From JBBQLG01 sp964251665 (GTDB taxonomy: Bacteria > Bacteroidota > Bacteroidia > Cytophagales > Spirosomataceae), in the NCBI GenBank assembly GCA_964251665.1, contig CAXUKO010000022.1:30788-94787 (forward strand): a DNA stretch of 64,000 nucleotides, read 5' to 3'. The notes under the pieces were generated by a model, which saw only the letters and a program-made list of their open reading frames with translations, did no database searches and was not told where the DNA came from. Positions 24,138 to 33,237 of this stretch are shown here, in pieces (the stretch's first letter is position 1; each line of letters begins with the position of its first letter). Both the position numbers and the translations under genes were made by a program.

Positions 24138-24806
24138 ATGAAAGCACTGGTTCTACTCCTGTTTGTTGTACCGCTCAGCGTGTTGGCACAGACCGATACA
24201 ACACTCCTGCCGCCCTTAGCCACGTTTCGCGCCGATACGCTCAAACCAATTGACATTCGGGAGATCCCCTATCATTATACTGTTAAAGGAAGCTTTCGTA
24301 CTGGTATTATTCGTATCTACAGCTACGACGGTATAGACGTGAGCAAGCCGGACGAAACGCTGGCTCCAACCATTCTGGCCATCCACAATCCTGACGCTGA
24401 TCAGGAGATTGCGACTATTCGGTTGGGTACGCGAAAGCAAAAAACGGCGAATGCCTGGCTGATAGCCTTGGAATCGGCTGGTGTCACCGCAATTATCGTG
24501 TCGGCTATGCAGGCATCAGCCTATAAACAGGCAATGAACACTAAAATCAGTAATAACTACACTATGCCGGGTAAGATAACGACTGTCGATCGGCCTACTG
24601 GTATTGGTTTCGGGATCACCGGCTTGGGGTTAATGGGATCTGGCTTAATTGTCTTTCTTTCGAGTCTGAATTATACCAATCAGGGAGACCATTTTCACCG
24701 CGCGGTGCAGTTTTATAACCGCGCCCTGAGCCGTAAAATCTCGTGGCGGCTCGAGCCATACTCCTTATTTGGGCAGTCAGGGCTGACGTTGCGCGGGCGG
24801 TTTTGA
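24138..24806 (+). CDS. Exported membrane protein of unknown function
   Basis: This 222-residue protein has a Sec signal peptide (MKALVLLLFVVPLSVLAQ). The mature part has a beta-rich N-terminal domain. Two hydrophobic segments (about 111-126 and 155-176, the latter GFGITGLGLMGSGLIVFL) separate a short polar loop. It ends with a beta-like Phe (TLRGRF). The pattern suggests an inner- or outer-membrane protein, but I do not recognise the family. Confidence 0.75.
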   Translation: MKALVLLLFVVPLSVLAQTDTTLLPPLATFRADTLKPIDIREIPYHYTVKGSFRTGIIRIYSYDGIDVSKPDETLAPTILAIHNPDADQEIATIRLGTRKQKTANAWLIALESAGVTAIIVSAMQASAYKQAMNTKISNNYTMPGKITTVDRPTGIGFGITGLGLMGSGLIVFLSSLNYTNQGDHFHRAVQFYNRALSRKISWRLEPYSLFGQSGLTLRGRF

Positions 24807-24915
24807 GCAGGTTATAGTCCATACAGTCGGGTTGTTTCGACCGTTCGGCATTTTGCGTACTTTTACCGGCTAATTCAAGTAGTCCGTTCCAATCTTATTT
24901 CATAATCCCAGTCCA

Positions 24916-26136
24916 ATGGAAAAAATTAAAGTAGCTAACCCGGTTGTCGAACTGGATGGCGACGAAATGACCCGAATCATCTGGAAGTTCATTAAGGACA
25001 AGCTGATTCTTCCTTACGTTGAGGTAGACATTAAATATTATGATCTCGGCATCGAATACCGCGATGAAACCAACGATCAGGTAACCATCGACGCGGCCAA
25101 TGCCATCCGCGAATACGGTGTCGGCATTAAATGCGCTACCATCACACCCGACGAAGACCGGGTGAAGGAGTTTAACCTGAAGCAAATGTGGAAGTCGCCC
25201 AACGGCACGATCCGCAATATTCTGGATGGTACCGTTTTCCGCGAGCCTATCGTGATGCAGAACGTACCGCGCTTAGTAACGAACTGGACAGCCCCGATCA
25301 TCATCGGCCGCCATGCCTTTGGCGATCAGTACCGCGCTACGGATTTCGTGGTACCCGGTCCCGGTAAACTGACGATGAAGTTTGAAGGTGAAGACGGTTC
25401 CGTGCAGGAGTTCGATGTTTATCAGTTCAAAGGCGGTGGCGTGGCGATGGGCATGTACAACGTCGATGAGTCGATCCGTGGTTTTGCGCGGGCCTGCTTC
25501 AACGTAGCGATGGATAAAAACTGGCCGCTGTATTTATCGACCAAGAATACTATCCTGAAAAAATACGACGGTCGGTTCAAGGATATCTTCCAGGAGATTT
25601 ACGACGCCGAATACGCCGGTAAAGTGGCCTACGAACACCGCCTGATCGACGACATGGTGGCCTCCGCCCTGAAATGGAACGGTAACTTCGTCTGGGCCTG
25701 TAAAAACTACGATGGCGACGTTCAGTCGGATACCGTAGCGCAGGGCTTTGGTTCGCTGGGTCTGATGACGTCGGTGCTGGTGACGCCTGATGGCAAAACG
25801 ATGGAAGCCGAAGCGGCTCACGGCACGGTAACGCGTCACTACCGCGAGTATCAGAAAGGCAACAAAACCAGCACGAACCCAATCGCGTCAATCTACGCCT
25901 GGACGCGTGGTCTGGCGTTCCGTGGTAAACTGGACGACAACCAGCCCCTGATCGACTTCGTCAATGCGCTGGAAGCCGTGTGCGTTGAAACCGTCGAAAG
26001 CGGTAAAATGACCAAAGACCTGGCTTTGTCTGTCTATCCTCAGGGCACGAAACTGACGGCTGGTGAGCACTACATGAACACCGAAGACTTCCTGGACGCC
26101 TTGGATCAGAACCTACAGGCCAAGTTGTCCGCTTGA
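24916..26136 (+). CDS. icd: NADP-dependent isocitrate dehydrogenase
   Basis: This 406-residue TCA-cycle enzyme oxidises isocitrate to 2-oxoglutarate. It is of the eukaryote-like (IDH1/2) type rather than the E. coli type: the start MEKIKVANPVVELDGDEMTR and internal GRHAFGDQYRATDF, ETVESGKMTKDLA are typical of that group. Substrate-binding SPNGTIRNILDGTVFREP (about 95-112) is intact, as is the NADP-site region HGTVTRHYREYQKG. A strong terminator follows. Confidence 0.97.
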   Translation: MEKIKVANPVVELDGDEMTRIIWKFIKDKLILPYVEVDIKYYDLGIEYRDETNDQVTIDAANAIREYGVGIKCATITPDEDRVKEFNLKQMWKSPNGTIRNILDGTVFREPIVMQNVPRLVTNWTAPIIIGRHAFGDQYRATDFVVPGPGKLTMKFEGEDGSVQEFDVYQFKGGGVAMGMYNVDESIRGFARACFNVAMDKNWPLYLSTKNTILKKYDGRFKDIFQEIYDAEYAGKVAYEHRLIDDMVASALKWNGNFVWACKNYDGDVQSDTVAQGFGSLGLMTSVLVTPDGKTMEAEAAHGTVTRHYREYQKGNKTSTNPIASIYAWTRGLAFRGKLDDNQPLIDFVNALEAVCVETVESGKMTKDLALSVYPQGTKLTAGEHYMNTEDFLDALDQNLQAKLSA

Positions 26137-26156
26137 GGAGCTATTTAAACTGACGA

Positions 26157-26195
26157 AGCCCCGTGAGGACTGATAAATCCTTACGGGGCTTTTTT
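26157..26195 (+). terminator. Rho-independent terminator of icd
   Basis: AGCCCCGT (26157-26164) pairs with ACGGGGCT (26183-26190) followed by TTTTT. It lies 20 bp after the icd stop. Confidence 0.88.
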
Positions 26196-26232
26196 GTAAA
26201 CTCGCATCGTCTTTATCCTAAATTCTTCTCTG

Positions 26233-26637
26233 ATGAAAATCCTGCTCACAACCCTGTGCCTGACGCTGGCTTTGGCCGCTGCATCACCCTATGCCAGTGC
26301 CCGGCCTCCCGGTAAAAAGATGAAATCGACTATGGTACAACACATTGTCCTGTTTAAATTTAAGCCTGAAACAACGCCGGAGAAAGTGGCCGAAATTGTG
26401 GCCGCCTTTGAAGCCTTACCATCAAAAATCAAGGAGATCAAAGATTTCAAGTGGGGCACTAACAACAGCCCAGAAAATCTGAACAAAGGCCTGACGCACG
26501 CCTTCATTCTAACCTTTGATAATGAGAAAGACCGCGATGCTTACCTGCCGCACCCGGCTCACAAAGCGTTTGGCGGAATCGTTGGCGCGTGGCTCGCAGA
26601 TGTGACAGTGGTTGATTTTACAAACCAGGCGAAATAA
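26233..26637 (+). CDS. Exported Dabb-domain (stress-responsive barrel) protein
   Basis: This 134-residue protein starts with a signal peptide (about 23 residues, ending ASA) and then a Dabb ferredoxin-like domain: HIVLFKFKPETTPEKV, then THAFILTFDNEKDRDAYLPHPAHKAF. Dabb proteins are dimeric and usually cytoplasmic, some with EthD-like enzymatic roles. Export is a feature of this subgroup in Bacteroidota. Function unknown. Confidence 0.88.
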   Translation: MKILLTTLCLTLALAAASPYASARPPGKKMKSTMVQHIVLFKFKPETTPEKVAEIVAAFEALPSKIKEIKDFKWGTNNSPENLNKGLTHAFILTFDNEKDRDAYLPHPAHKAFGGIVGAWLADVTVVDFTNQAK

Positions 26638-26735
26638 CTATAGAGGAGGGTACAAGGTCCTGCACTAAAAGAGATTTTGCGTTGCAAATCTTTCGTCAAC
26701 GAAAAGTCTATACGTATGGGCGGGGCATAAAGCAC

Positions 26736-26763
26736 AAACCCCGGCTTGCGAAGGCCGGGGTTT
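26736..26763. terminator. Perfect 10-bp-arm GC-rich hairpin
   Basis: AAACCCCGGC (26736-26745) pairs with GCCGGGGTTT (26754-26763), 8-nt loop, with A- and T-runs on both sides. It is likely a bidirectional terminator about 100 bp after the Dabb gene. Confidence 0.7.
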
Positions 26764-26791
26764 GAGAAGCAAACAAATGAAACTAAATTGT

Positions 26792-26828
26792 CGGGTCGAT
26801 CATCTGCTTCCAACAGATGATCGACCCG
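26792..26828. repeat. Perfect 15-bp-arm hairpin upstream of the short ORF
   Basis: CGGGTCGATCATCTG (26792-26806) and its exact complement (26814-26828) with a 7-nt loop, located 52 bp before the 46-codon ORF. Could be part of a leader, a small RNA or an operator. Confidence 0.75.
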
Positions 26829-26880
26829 TTGTCGTGCTGCGGAGCGCACGGATTTGATCACACTCAAAACATATATAGCT

Positions 26881-27021
26881 ATGTCGAGAGGACCAAAAGG
26901 GAGTTTAGAACAGCGAATTCTAAAAGCCCTTAAAAAATACCAGCCAGCCATCTCTACGATTGGTACGCTGGTACGGACTTTCTTTTCAGTTCTGATGTCT
27001 CACCATCAGGGCGACAAGTAG
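26881..27021 (+). CDS. Possible 46-residue basic protein
   Basis: ATG to TAG gives 46 codons: it begins MSRGPKGSLEQRILKALKKY and then has a hydrophobic stretch (ISTIGTLVRTFFSVLM) and a polar end. The N-terminal half is basic and amphipathic. It has a terminator-like hairpin 12 bp after the stop and a perfect hairpin upstream, which makes a self-contained transcription unit plausible. No family is recognised; it could also be chance. Confidence 0.4.
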   Translation: MSRGPKGSLEQRILKALKKYQPAISTIGTLVRTFFSVLMSHHQGDK

Positions 27022-27033
27022 TCCTCGCAAACG

Positions 27034-27064
27034 ATAACCCTCTGTCTCGTTGACAGGGGGTTAT
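27034..27064 (+). terminator. Hairpin after the short ORF
   Basis: ATAACCCTCTGTC (27034-27046) pairs with GACAGGGGGTTAT (27052-27064) with one wobble and a 5-nt loop, followed by TTG-rich sequence. Consistent with termination of the short-ORF transcript. Confidence 0.65.
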
Positions 27065-27396
27065 TTGATCTCATTTGAAATCATTTGCAAACATAGTACA
27101 ACTACATGACAATTATATAACCATTATAAGTCCGGTAAAAAATAAATTTGACGAATTGTTTGCTTATTAAAGATAGACTAAAATCCGACAAACAAGCCCT
27201 CTAATCAAGATGTAACGCTTCCTACGCTATAGCTGATTTTGTCTGAAATGAACTGTTTGTATTTCTGTTTTCTAACAGCGCATTAATTAACTTTGATCAA
27301 GTTGATCTTAAAAACAAAGATTGATTTGGCCGTAACCATTGACAGATTAAATAGGTATACGAAACCATAAATGTTCATAGCTGGTTGTCAACAGAC

Positions 27397-27978
27397 TTAA
27401 ATTTCCAGCACCTCGGCCACATTCATCTCAAAACCGATCAGCACGTCTTCGCCGGAGAGCGTTTCAGTGAAGGGTTTGGTTTCCGGTTCGCGGTCTGGGT
27501 AGTAAATAGTAGTTGTCTGGGTTTGTGGATCAACTAACCAGCCCAGCCGAACGCCGTTTTTGAGCCATTTTTCCATTTTCTCCTGTAATTCCCTTAGGCT
27601 GTCAGATTCTGATCTAAGTTCAATGACAAAATCGGGACAGACATGGGCAAATTTCTTTCGGTCTTCGGGCGTAACCGTTGCCAGTCGCTCGTTGCTAACC
27701 CACCCCACATCCGGTGCCCGCATTGACGTGTCGGGCAGTATATAGCCGCCGTTGGAGTCGGAGACACGACCCGTTTTAGTCTGTCGGTTCCAAGTCCAGA
27801 CGAGGCCGAACAAATCACCATTTCTATAACTTCCTGCAAATCCGGTGGGTGGTGCTATTAATAGCTGTCCGTTTTCGTCGCGTTCGATGTTCAGCTCGGG
27901 ATTGGCCACGCAGAACGCGTACAACTCATCGTCGGAGAAGGCATCGAAATGCCGGGGTATTTTGAGAATCAGTGACAT
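27397..27978 (-). CDS. Uma2-family (DUF820) putative endonuclease-fold protein
   Basis: This 193-residue protein of the Uma2 family has a restriction-endonuclease-like core. The motif MRAPDVGWVS (about 107-116) is followed by PDFVIELRSESDSL with E-x-x-S (Glu near 136) and by KMEKWLKNGVRLGWLVDPQ. Uma2 proteins are very numerous in Cytophagia and Cyanobacteria, with no established function. All core motifs are present here. It stands alone on the minus strand after a long AT-rich gap. Confidence 0.9.
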   Translation of the reverse strand: MSLILKIPRHFDAFSDDELYAFCVANPELNIERDENGQLLIAPPTGFAGSYRNGDLFGLVWTWNRQTKTGRVSDSNGGYILPDTSMRAPDVGWVSNERLATVTPEDRKKFAHVCPDFVIELRSESDSLRELQEKMEKWLKNGVRLGWLVDPQTQTTTIYYPDREPETKPFTETLSGEDVLIGFEMNVAEVLEI

Positions 27979-28021
27979 GGCGCATTAAGTTGTTGAGTTC
28001 AATATACGACTTCCCGACAGA

Positions 28022-28795
28022 TTAAACGAAACCGGCCAGCAACGGTTTTCCGGCCAGCGCCTGCACCAGCAACGCAACGGCGAGCAGCAGGTACGCGACG
28101 CCAAGACTAATGACGTAGGCCGGTTGCCAACCCACAAAGTAGCCAAACAGGGGCAAGACCTGCAACGCGTGCATCCCCACAAAATGGGCTACCCGCAGGT
28201 CGCCGTTACGGGTCGACCAGTTGGTGCCTAACAGGCCCGGTCCGCCATCGGCCGCGCCGACAGTATGGCTCAGCCGACCCGCCATCAGTCCGCCCTCAAA
28301 CGCGAAGATTACGAAAAGTAAAATACCCAGCCGGATGCCCCAGAGATACGACACCGGAACAGCCAGCGTTGGCGCGGTGAAAAACAACACACCGATGTAG
28401 CCTGTCCAGAGGGTCAGGACCGTAATGGCTACGCCCATCAGGGAGAACAGGAGCGCATCGGTGGGCGCCGTCACGTTAAAGTGTGATAGTTTCCCCTGCG
28501 ACGCCTGACCGATGATGACCGCCAGTTCAAAACCCATCACGATCACGACCATCCAGGCATAGGCGGCTTGGGTGGCAGGTCGATTCAGAAGGGGCAGGAA
28601 ACAGGCCATTGTCCAGACGAAAAGCCAGATGGAGACGCAGAACTTGGCGGGTTTGATAAAAGCGTTGATACCCATCACCTGCCGCGCCGTGGTGAGCGAT
28701 AACCCCAGGCACAGCGCGCCACCGACCAGACACGCCAGCCCGAACCAAAAAAGAACCGCATCCTGGTTTTTGAGAAAAATGAGCAGCGCCTTCAT
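28022..28795 (-). CDS. Seven-helix membrane protein of unknown function
   Basis: This 257-residue, very hydrophobic protein has about seven predicted membrane helices. A conserved-looking loop near residues 175-215 reads GRLSHTVGAADGGPG and then NGDLRVAHFVGMHALQVLPL, with several His/Asp residues inside the membrane that could bind a cofactor or metal. It starts 5 bp after the dipeptidase gene's stop and is co-transcribed with it. I cannot name the family. Confidence 0.8.
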   Translation of the reverse strand: MKALLIFLKNQDAVLFWFGLACLVGGALCLGLSLTTARQVMGINAFIKPAKFCVSIWLFVWTMACFLPLLNRPATQAAYAWMVVIVMGFELAVIIGQASQGKLSHFNVTAPTDALLFSLMGVAITVLTLWTGYIGVLFFTAPTLAVPVSYLWGIRLGILLFVIFAFEGGLMAGRLSHTVGAADGGPGLLGTNWSTRNGDLRVAHFVGMHALQVLPLFGYFVGWQPAYVISLGVAYLLLAVALLVQALAGKPLLAGFV

Positions 28796-28799
28796 GGGG

Positions 28800-30011
28800 T
28801 TAGTTGGTAGTTACCTTCGCCTGACCCAATACCCGAAGCAAATTACCACCCCAAATTTTAGCCAGATCCGCTTCCGAATAACCCCGGCGCAGGAGTTCAA
28901 CCGTCAGGTTTTCGATCTGACTCACATCTTCCAGTCCGTTGACACCACCGCCCCCGTCGAAATCAGAGCCGATGCCTACGTGATCGATGCCGACGAGTTT
29001 AACGATGTAATCGATATGGTTGGCTATGTCTGCCAGACTGGCCCGTTCCGGCGCGTAGACCTTTGCCAGCGAGTCGCTTTCGGCGGTGAGTTTGGCTTCC
29101 ATTTCCGGCGTCACTACTTTACCTACGCGCGCCATGCGAACTTTAGTTTTAGCAGCCCGGAAAGCATCTGAGGGCTTCTTGAGGTAGTCGCTCACAAAGT
29201 TTACCTGCACCACGCCCCCCTTGGCGGCAATGGCTTTGATCATGTCGTCGGTCATATTACGTGGAAAATCGCAGAGTGCGCGGGCGTTGGAATGCGACGC
29301 AATAACGGGCGCTTTCGACAGGGCGAGTGCATCGTAAAACGTTTTGTCAGCTACGTGCGACACGTCGATCAGGATACCCAGCCGGTTCATTTCGGGTACG
29401 ACTTTCTTACCGAAATCACTCAGTCCGCCATACAATGGACCGTCGGGATCGGTAGACGAGTCGCCGATGAGGTTGTTGGCGAAGTGGGTCAGGGTGATGT
29501 AGCGTGCACCCAGATCGTAGTACGTTTTTAGCAATGACAGATCATCACCGACCGGGTAGCCGTTTTCCATGCCAATAAAAACGGCTCGTTTGCCCGCTTT
29601 CTGGATGCGGTAGGCATCGGCCGGCGTCGTAGCCAGTTCGGCCTGATCGGGATATTTTTTTAATGCCTGATGAATCAGATCAAACTGGTTCAGGGCATTG
29701 CGTTTGGCTTCGGCATGGCCTTCGGGCGTGCGGGGTCCCTGCGAGGTATAGACCGCAAAAAACATGGCATCCATACCGCCCTGTTTCATACGGGGAAAGT
29801 CGATCTGCGACGCATCACGTTTGGTATCATGTGCCACACCGACGTCGAAACCGGGTTTCTGCATCATGATCGGCGCGTCGGCATGGGTATCGAGACAGAG
29901 AATACGCTGGTGAATCTTGTGGGCTTTCTTAGCCAGTTTATCGTCGTCGACAGGCGGGTGGCTAACGACGGAACTAAGCGAAAGCAACGCTGGAAAGAGG
30001 AGATGGAGCAT
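28800..30011 (-). CDS. Secreted membrane-dipeptidase-family (M19) peptidase
   Basis: This 403-residue zinc dipeptidase starts with a short hydrophobic signal sequence. The metal sites include LDTHADAP (His-x-Asp, about 40-47), GMENGYPVGD (bridging Glu region, about 145), IDVSHVADKTF and ASHSNARAL (His residues), and GIGSDFDGGG. The family cleaves dipeptides, often D-containing ones, in the periplasm. It is the first gene of a two-gene unit with a polytopic membrane protein. Confidence 0.95.
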   Translation of the reverse strand: MLHLLFPALLSLSSVVSHPPVDDDKLAKKAHKIHQRILCLDTHADAPIMMQKPGFDVGVAHDTKRDASQIDFPRMKQGGMDAMFFAVYTSQGPRTPEGHAEAKRNALNQFDLIHQALKKYPDQAELATTPADAYRIQKAGKRAVFIGMENGYPVGDDLSLLKTYYDLGARYITLTHFANNLIGDSSTDPDGPLYGGLSDFGKKVVPEMNRLGILIDVSHVADKTFYDALALSKAPVIASHSNARALCDFPRNMTDDMIKAIAAKGGVVQVNFVSDYLKKPSDAFRAAKTKVRMARVGKVVTPEMEAKLTAESDSLAKVYAPERASLADIANHIDYIVKLVGIDHVGIGSDFDGGGGVNGLEDVSQIENLTVELLRRGYSEADLAKIWGGNLLRVLGQAKVTTN

Positions 30012-30120
30012 AACGGATCAGGTTGTTGGCAAAACGACATTGATTTGAAAACTACGCATTGCCCGCCGGAAAGCCAAACTTTCGCGCCAAACGTGCTGTT
30101 GTGCTGTCATTGAGCGAATT

Positions 30121-30198
30121 GGTGAATGAGTGATTGAGTGAATCCATCGGAACCAATCCATTCACTCAATCACTCATTCACCCAATCACTCATTCACC
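30121..30198. repeat. Inverted repeat with third direct copy, just before ubiE
   Basis: Arm 30121-30143 (GGTGAATGAGTGATTG and on) is the exact complement of 30160-30182, with a 16-nt loop. A further partial copy CCCAATCACTCATTCACC lies at 30181-30198, allowing two alternative pairings. It ends 2 bp before the ubiE ATG. Word composition resembles the repeat at 17630-17708. Confidence 0.9.
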
Positions 30199-30199
30199 A

Positions 30200-30925
30200 A
30201 TGCCCGTCGTTCCTTACAAAGATAAAGATACCTCCAAGCGCGAGCAGGTTGCCGAAATGTTCGACAATATCTCGCCTAAATATGACCTGCTCAACCACGT
30301 GCTCAGTGGCGGTATCGACATTCTCTGGCGCAAAAAAGCCATCCGGCAACTCCGGCCTTTTGCCCCTAAAACTATCCTTGATATTGCCACCGGTACCGGT
30401 GACTTTGCCATTGAAGCCCTCGCCCTGAAGCCCGAAAAGGTGATTGGCGTGGATATTTCCGAAGGGATGCTCAGCTTCGGGCGGCAGAAGATGAAGGAAC
30501 GCAAACTGGACCACATCATCGAATTACGGTCGGGGGATTCGGAGCGATTACCGTTTAAAGACAATGATTTCGATGCTGTCATCGTTTCGTTTGGTGTGCG
30601 CAACTTCGAGAATCTGCTGGCCGGTCTGACCGACATGCACCGCGTTACCCGGTCCGGCGGGGCCTGTGTTGTGCTGGAATTCTCGAATCCGCGCCAATTT
30701 CCCTTTAAACAACTCTACGGCTTCTATTCCAAAGCAATTCTGCCCTTGATTGGCCGGATGGTCAGCAAAGACGCATCGGCGTATACGTACCTGCCCGAAT
30801 CGGTGCAGGCGTTCCCGGATGGGCCGGATTTTCTGAAGATTTTTGAAGCGGCTGGTTTTACCAACACCAAATGGATACCGTTAACCTTCGGCGTGGCGTC
30901 GATTTACATCGGGCAAAAGCGATAG
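30200..30925 (+). CDS. ubiE: Demethylmenaquinone methyltransferase
   Basis: This 241-residue SAM-dependent methyltransferase catalyses the last step of menaquinone synthesis. Motif I is LDIATGTGDFAIEAL (about 58-72). The family signatures YDLLNHVLSGGID and FGVRNFENL are visible, along with the C-terminal FGVASIYIGQKR. ATG at 30200 was chosen: the reading frame opens at 30134, but that segment lies inside the inverted repeat and the extra residues are not family-like. It is followed directly by porT, a usual pairing in Bacteroidota. Confidence 0.97.
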   Translation: MPVVPYKDKDTSKREQVAEMFDNISPKYDLLNHVLSGGIDILWRKKAIRQLRPFAPKTILDIATGTGDFAIEALALKPEKVIGVDISEGMLSFGRQKMKERKLDHIIELRSGDSERLPFKDNDFDAVIVSFGVRNFENLLAGLTDMHRVTRSGGACVVLEFSNPRQFPFKQLYGFYSKAILPLIGRMVSKDASAYTYLPESVQAFPDGPDFLKIFEAAGFTNTKWIPLTFGVASIYIGQKR

Positions 30926-31614
30926 TTGTGCTCATAGGCCTCTGGCTAATGACTTGTTATCAGGCGCAGGCCCAGAAAGACTACAAATACATCCGCAAGT
31001 TTCAGGAGCGGTACGACGATAAACCGATTCACTACGGGTTTTTCTTTGCTGCGCCGGTTACTCATTTCAACATCACCCACAGCGAAGCCTTTCAGGTAGC
31101 CGATTCAGCCTACCGGATTTCGTCACCCAACAGCACGGGGTTTCGGGTGGGTTTTATCTTTAATGCCTTTATGAACGACCGGTTCGATTTCCGGTCCAAC
31201 CCGTCCGTGTCGCTCTACAGCCGGGCCGTTAACTTCGATTACCCCGGCGGGGCACAGCGCGTCGAAACACGCGAATCGACCTGGCTTAACGTACCAATTC
31301 TGTTCAAATACAAGTCAGAACGGCGCAACAACTCCCGGATGTACATGATTGCCGGAGCATCGTTTGCCATTGAAACCAACGTGCGTAAGAATGAATCGCA
31401 GGGTTCAGGGCGGCTCAACACGGGCACAACCGACCTGACGCTGGAGTATGGCGTCGGTTTCGAGCAGTTCTTTCAGTTCTTCAAATTCGCGCCCGAACTG
31501 CGCTTTTCGCAAGGCATTCCGAATCTCTACCGGGCCAATGCGCTCAACCCCACCAGTTCCGGTATTCAACGCCTGACGACGAGTACATTTACGCTGTACC
31601 TGAACTTCGAGTAG
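30871..31614 (+). CDS. porT: PorT-family outer-membrane beta-barrel (type IX secretion)
   Basis: This protein is needed in other Bacteroidota for assembly of the type IX secretion and gliding apparatus. It has a signal peptide (ending QAQAQ) followed by KPIHYGFFFAAPVTHFNITHSE, the hallmark PorT start. Beta-strand repeats and a terminal LYLNFE follow. The frame opens at 30871 inside ubiE, but a GTG at 30928, 2 bp after the ubiE stop, gives a short signal peptide and may be the true start. The neighbour ubiE matches the usual location. The client-like protein with a sorting domain is at 49535. Confidence 0.88.
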   Translation: MDTVNLRRGVDLHRAKAIVVLIGLWLMTCYQAQAQKDYKYIRKFQERYDDKPIHYGFFFAAPVTHFNITHSEAFQVADSAYRISSPNSTGFRVGFIFNAFMNDRFDFRSNPSVSLYSRAVNFDYPGGAQRVETRESTWLNVPILFKYKSERRNNSRMYMIAGASFAIETNVRKNESQGSGRLNTGTTDLTLEYGVGFEQFFQFFKFAPELRFSQGIPNLYRANALNPTSSGIQRLTTSTFTLYLNFE

Positions 31615-31618
31615 TTTT

Positions 31619-31730
31619 TAACACAGAGGAAGAGGAGGAAGACACAAAGGCCACAGAGAAAAGGGAAAATAGGTGCCCGAGTTTTTCTCTGTGATCTCCG
31701 TGCCTTCCTCCTCTTTCTCTGTGTTACGTT
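31619..31730. repeat. Imperfect inverted repeat between convergent porT and carotenoid oxygenase
   Basis: AACACAGAGGAAGAGGAGGAAG near 31620 pairs with the reverse complement ending near 31727, giving roughly 42-bp arms with several mismatches. The arms are repetitive in CACAGAGA/GAGGAAG words. It fills the convergent gap and enters the 3' end of the oxygenase gene (31724). Confidence 0.8.
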
Positions 31731-33181
31731 TTAATCCACATTCCGTGGAAGCCCAGCGGAATGTTGTGCGGCAGCCGGAGCCTGGTTAGTGTCTGCAAAT
31801 CGTCAGCTTGAGCTACCACCAGATCCGTCGTTTGCGACGGGGCGTCGAAGCGCAAGTAGACCAGATAACCATCATCTTCGCGTGTGCTGCCCGACCGGGG
31901 TACGACTACCGGTTCGCTCACCAGCGTGTCGGGCACGTAGGCATGACGAACCTCCCCGGTTTGTACGTCGAGTTTCACGAGGTGGTCGAGCAGGGGTAAC
32001 GGATGGGTTGGCGGTCGACCAATAGTCCAGGTGTAGCGATACGGCTGCCCCACCCGACCCGGATGAATTTCGGGTAGTTCACCCTCATAATCTGATAGCG
32101 CCTGCCGGGTAACCTGCCTGGTTGTCAGGTCAAGCCGGAAGCGGACAAAGCGGGCCATCGGCTGATCGTCGGGCAGGTTGCCTTCCAGATAGGCCTTAAT
32201 ACTCAGCGTGTCGGGGTAGTTGTCCAGCAGCAGGGCGTCGGCAACCAGTGTCCCATCGGTATCCTGATAGCCATTCACAAAATGGAATACAAAGCCAAAA
32301 TCGGTTTGCAGGCGGTGTAGATCGCCATCCGGTCCGACAACAACTATCTGCGTCGGGTTAGTTGGATTAACCCGGATGGATGCAGCCGGTGAGGTCAGGC
32401 CCGAAAACGCTCGGAACACATCGAAGGCTACCGGTACCAGGAAAAAGATGCGATGTCCGCTTTGGGTGAGCAAAAAATCGTGGGCGAAGGTAGCGTCGGC
32501 CATGGGAACGACCTGCGCCAGCCGGGCTTCTCCAGCCGGACTGACCTCATATAGAGCGAGCCGGTGCTGCGTACCGGCTACCGTACCAAAATTGTGGAGT
32601 ACGCCCGTTTCGGGATGTACCTTGGGGTGCGCCGAAAAGGGAAGTTCGGGCGTGATGCGTTTGTCGAGCCAGGAGAATGGGTTCTGCAACACGCCGGTGT
32701 AATCAAAGCGGTCGATGGTGTCCAGCGTTTCGGGGTCGATACGGTGGGGGAGTCCCCCTTCCCACAGGGCAAGCATAGCACCACCGTGCTGAATCAGGCT
32801 GGTGTTGGCCGTGTTCTTGAACTGCACCTTCAGGAAATTCGTCCGAATACCACCGGGCAGGTTGGTGCCGAAACTCCGGTAGAGCATCTTGCCCGCTTTT
32901 TCTTCAGCAACAAACTCCGCCGTTCGCACGTACCGATTGCGGTAGTGAACGGTGCTGCCGTCGAAGCGAAACCGGGCGATCATTCCGTCGCCATCGAAGA
33001 GGTGTTCGTACTTGATGCCCTGATGCTCAAAGCGACCGTTCCCGTTCCGAAACAGCGTGCCGACCAGATCAGGCGGTAAACTGCCCTCAACGATATTCAG
33101 CAAGACGTCGTCGTATTCGTCGGTCACGCAGCGGTTGGCCGCGATGTACGTGGACAGGGTTGGATAATGACGGACGGGCAT
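31724..33181 (-). CDS. Carotenoid oxygenase (RPE65/lignostilbene dioxygenase family)
   Basis: This 485-residue seven-bladed beta-propeller iron enzyme cleaves carotenoid or stilbene double bonds. Four iron-ligand His regions are visible: HPKVHPETG (first, about 190), HDFLLT, HFVNGY and the C-terminal HGMWI. The FRNGNGRFE start motif (about 43-51) is typical. It probably converts the organism's own carotenoid pigment into apocarotenals, though lignostilbene substrates are possible. Confidence 0.93.
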   Translation of the reverse strand: MPVRHYPTLSTYIAANRCVTDEYDDVLLNIVEGSLPPDLVGTLFRNGNGRFEHQGIKYEHLFDGDGMIARFRFDGSTVHYRNRYVRTAEFVAEEKAGKMLYRSFGTNLPGGIRTNFLKVQFKNTANTSLIQHGGAMLALWEGGLPHRIDPETLDTIDRFDYTGVLQNPFSWLDKRITPELPFSAHPKVHPETGVLHNFGTVAGTQHRLALYEVSPAGEARLAQVVPMADATFAHDFLLTQSGHRIFFLVPVAFDVFRAFSGLTSPAASIRVNPTNPTQIVVVGPDGDLHRLQTDFGFVFHFVNGYQDTDGTLVADALLLDNYPDTLSIKAYLEGNLPDDQPMARFVRFRLDLTTRQVTRQALSDYEGELPEIHPGRVGQPYRYTWTIGRPPTHPLPLLDHLVKLDVQTGEVRHAYVPDTLVSEPVVVPRSGSTREDDGYLVYLRFDAPSQTTDLVVAQADDLQTLTRLRLPHNIPLGFHGMWIKT

Positions 33182-33237
33182 TGACGGGTCGGTTTACCGG
33201 ATAACCGGAATCGTGCGGCTTTGGTGTCTGTAAACGG

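Larger units (their letters stand above)
26638..27396. other. Long intergenic region with three hairpins and one short ORF
   Basis: A 759-bp stretch between the Dabb gene and Uma2. It contains hairpins at 26736-26763 and 26792-26828, a 46-codon ORF at 26881-27021 and a terminator-like hairpin at 27034-27064. The rest (27065-27396) is AT-rich with no ORF or repeat that I can support. It may encode a small RNA or a micro-gene. Confidence 0.6.
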
